Origin: an uncultured Eubacteriales bacterium
GTDB lineage: Bacteria; Bacillota; Clostridia; Oscillospirales; Acutalibacteraceae
DNA: 64,000 nucleotides
Direction of reading: 5' to 3'
NCBI GenBank assembly: GCA_934489735.1
Contig: CAKSSR010000005.1
Span: 1 to 64,000 of the forward strand
The position numbers and the translations under genes were made by a program. Shown here piece by piece: positions 62,879 to 64,000 of the stretch. Position 1 is the first letter of the stretch. Each line of letters starts with the position of its first letter. The notes under the pieces are model-generated. The model was not told where the DNA came from. It made no database searches and saw only the letters and a list, made by a program, of their open reading frames with translations.

Positions 62879-62907
62879 TTGCATTATCAAAGGAAATGGT
62901 ATAAAAT
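62879..62907 (+). promoter_or_regulatory. Probable promoter of gapA
   Basis: TTGCAT (62879-62884), 17-base spacer, TAAAAT (62902-62907), about 30 bases before the start codon. The region 62682-62878 shows no gene; ATTCAATCGG occurs twice in it. Confidence 0.55.
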
Positions 62908-62939
62908 AATTGTATTAAATTTTTAGGAGGTTTTATTTT

Positions 62940-63959
62940 ATGGCAATTAAAATTGGTATCAATGGTTTTGGTAGAATCGGTCGTTTAGTCTTTAGAGTGG
63001 CTATGAGCAAACCTGAGGAATTCGAAGTAGTTGGTGTTAACGATCCATTCGTAGATCCAGATTACATGGTATATATGATAAAATATGATACCGTTCATGG
63101 AAAATTCAACGGAGAGGTAGCAGCTGAAGGCGGAAAGTTAATCGTTAATGGAAAAACTATAGATGTTTTCTCTTGCAAGGATCCGGCTGAAATCCCGTGG
63201 GGCCAAGTCGGTGCTGACTACGTAGTAGAATCAACTGGCGTCTTCTGCACGACTGAAAAAGCATCTGCTCACATTAAAGCAGGCGCTAAAAAGGTAGTTA
63301 TTTCTGCTCCAGCTAAAGACTCTGAGACTCCTACCTTTGTATGCGGAGTTAATTTAGATAAATATACTAAGGATATGCAAGTTGTTTCAAATGCTTCCTG
63401 TACTACAAACTGTCTTGCTCCTTTGTCTAAAGTAATTAATGATAAGTTCGGCATTGTTGAAGGGTTAATGACAACTGTTCATGCTACTACAAATACTCAG
63501 AAAACAGTTGACGCTCCTTCTTCAAAGGATTGGAGAGGCGGTCGTGCAGCTGCTGGTAACATCATTCCTTCTTCAACTGGAGCTGCAAAAGCTTGCGCTT
63601 TGGTTATTCCAGAATTAAAAGGGAAATTAACTGGTATGTCATTCAGAGTTCCTACTCTTGACGTTTCTGTTGTGGACTTAACCTGTCGTTTAGAAAAGTC
63701 TACTACTTACGAAGAAATCTGTGCAGCTGTTAAAGAAGCTTCTGAAAATGAAATGAATGGAATACTAGGATATACTGAAGACGCTGTAGTTTCTTCCGAT
63801 TTCTATTCAGATCCAAGAACTTCTATATTCGATGCAAAGGCTGGCATAATGTTAAATGAAAACTTTGTAAAATTAGTATCTTGGTATGACAATGAGTGGG
63901 GCTATAGTAACAAAGTTCTAGATCTCATTAAATACATGTCAGATGTAGACAATCAATAG
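62940..63959 (+). CDS. gapA: Glyceraldehyde-3-phosphate dehydrogenase
   Basis: The NAD-dependent glycolytic enzyme converts glyceraldehyde 3-phosphate to 1,3-bisphosphoglycerate. The 339-residue protein is complete: IGINGFGRIGRLVFR (NAD binding), the active-site Cys in SNASCTTNCLAPL, TTVHATTNTQKTVD, the RAAAGNIIPSSTGAAKA segment, FRVPTLDVSVVDLT and SWYDNEWGYSNKVLDL. ATG 62940 follows TAGGAGG. Codon use looks more biased than in the island, as expected for a highly expressed gene. It stands outside the repeat-protein island. Confidence 0.97.
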   Translation: MAIKIGINGFGRIGRLVFRVAMSKPEEFEVVGVNDPFVDPDYMVYMIKYDTVHGKFNGEVAAEGGKLIVNGKTIDVFSCKDPAEIPWGQVGADYVVESTGVFCTTEKASAHIKAGAKKVVISAPAKDSETPTFVCGVNLDKYTKDMQVVSNASCTTNCLAPLSKVINDKFGIVEGLMTTVHATTNTQKTVDAPSSKDWRGGRAAAGNIIPSSTGAAKACALVIPELKGKLTGMSFRVPTLDVSVVDLTCRLEKSTTYEEICAAVKEASENEMNGILGYTEDAVVSSDFYSDPRTSIFDAKAGIMLNENFVKLVSWYDNEWGYSNKVLDLIKYMSDVDNQ

Positions 63960-63965
63960 GCTATA

Positions 63966-63984
63966 CACGCCTTAAAAATGCGTG
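63966..63984 (+). terminator. Possible terminator hairpin after gapA
   Basis: CACGC pairs with GCGTG 6 bases after the stop. The window ends before any T-run can be seen. Confidence 0.35.
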
Positions 63985-64000
63985 ACTATATATTAAAAAG

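Overview
The window looks like the chromosome of a low-GC, Gram-positive, Clostridia-like bacterium. The evidence is AT-rich codon use, an McsA-McsB-ClpC protein arginine phosphorylation and proteolysis set, HPr kinase (HprK), the yhbY-nadD-yqeK-rsfS order typical of Firmicutes, a BofC-like domain, a TSCPD protein and a DUF975 membrane protein. No rRNA, integrase, complete insertion sequence or CRISPR array is visible. The species cannot be named from sequence alone.

Left part (0-10 kb): the end of an Rpn-like nuclease gene, then a long minus-strand housekeeping run read from right to left: ftsY, rdgB, yhbY, nadD, yqeK, rsfS, rsmD, coaD, a coiled-coil protein, mcsA, mcsB, clpC. clpC is broken near its 3' end by what looks like an exact 25-bp deletion. 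An IS200/IS605-like palindromic remnant lies between yqeK and rsfS.

Middle (10-26.5 kb): a small accessory region carries an unknown acidic protein, tRNA-Pro, a polysaccharide deacetylase with an amidase, and a four-gene operon made of two copies of an A+B pair. B is a protein with a double-glycine, leader-like N-terminal part and a cationic hydrophobic tail. A DUF975 membrane protein follows. Then come a BofC-like protein, D-lactate dehydrogenase, murB, hprK, a TSCPD protein, a PHP phosphoesterase, and valS-folC-comF. In yhbY, murB, hprK and valS a stem-loop sits between the Shine-Dalgarno sequence and the start codon.

Right part (26.6-62 kb): an accessory island covers more than half of the window. 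It starts with two overlapping cytosolic genes with BspA-like leucine-rich repeats (26.6-31.6 kb). Twelve predicted secreted proteins of 210-1101 residues follow, all on the minus strand and all built from a degenerate helical repeat of about 37 residues (consensus ARxQAEIYExEI, then GKSxxYADYYAxLIV). I do not recognise this repeat as a named family. Most share a nearly identical signal peptide, five share a C-terminal Phe-Cys, and two secreted members end in basic motifs resembling eukaryotic nuclear localisation signals. Shared promoter elements, tandem promoter/terminator units and near-identical intergenic spacers suggest one co-regulated, recombining family, plausibly surface or host-interaction factors. 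The window closes with a short BspA-like gene and gapA.
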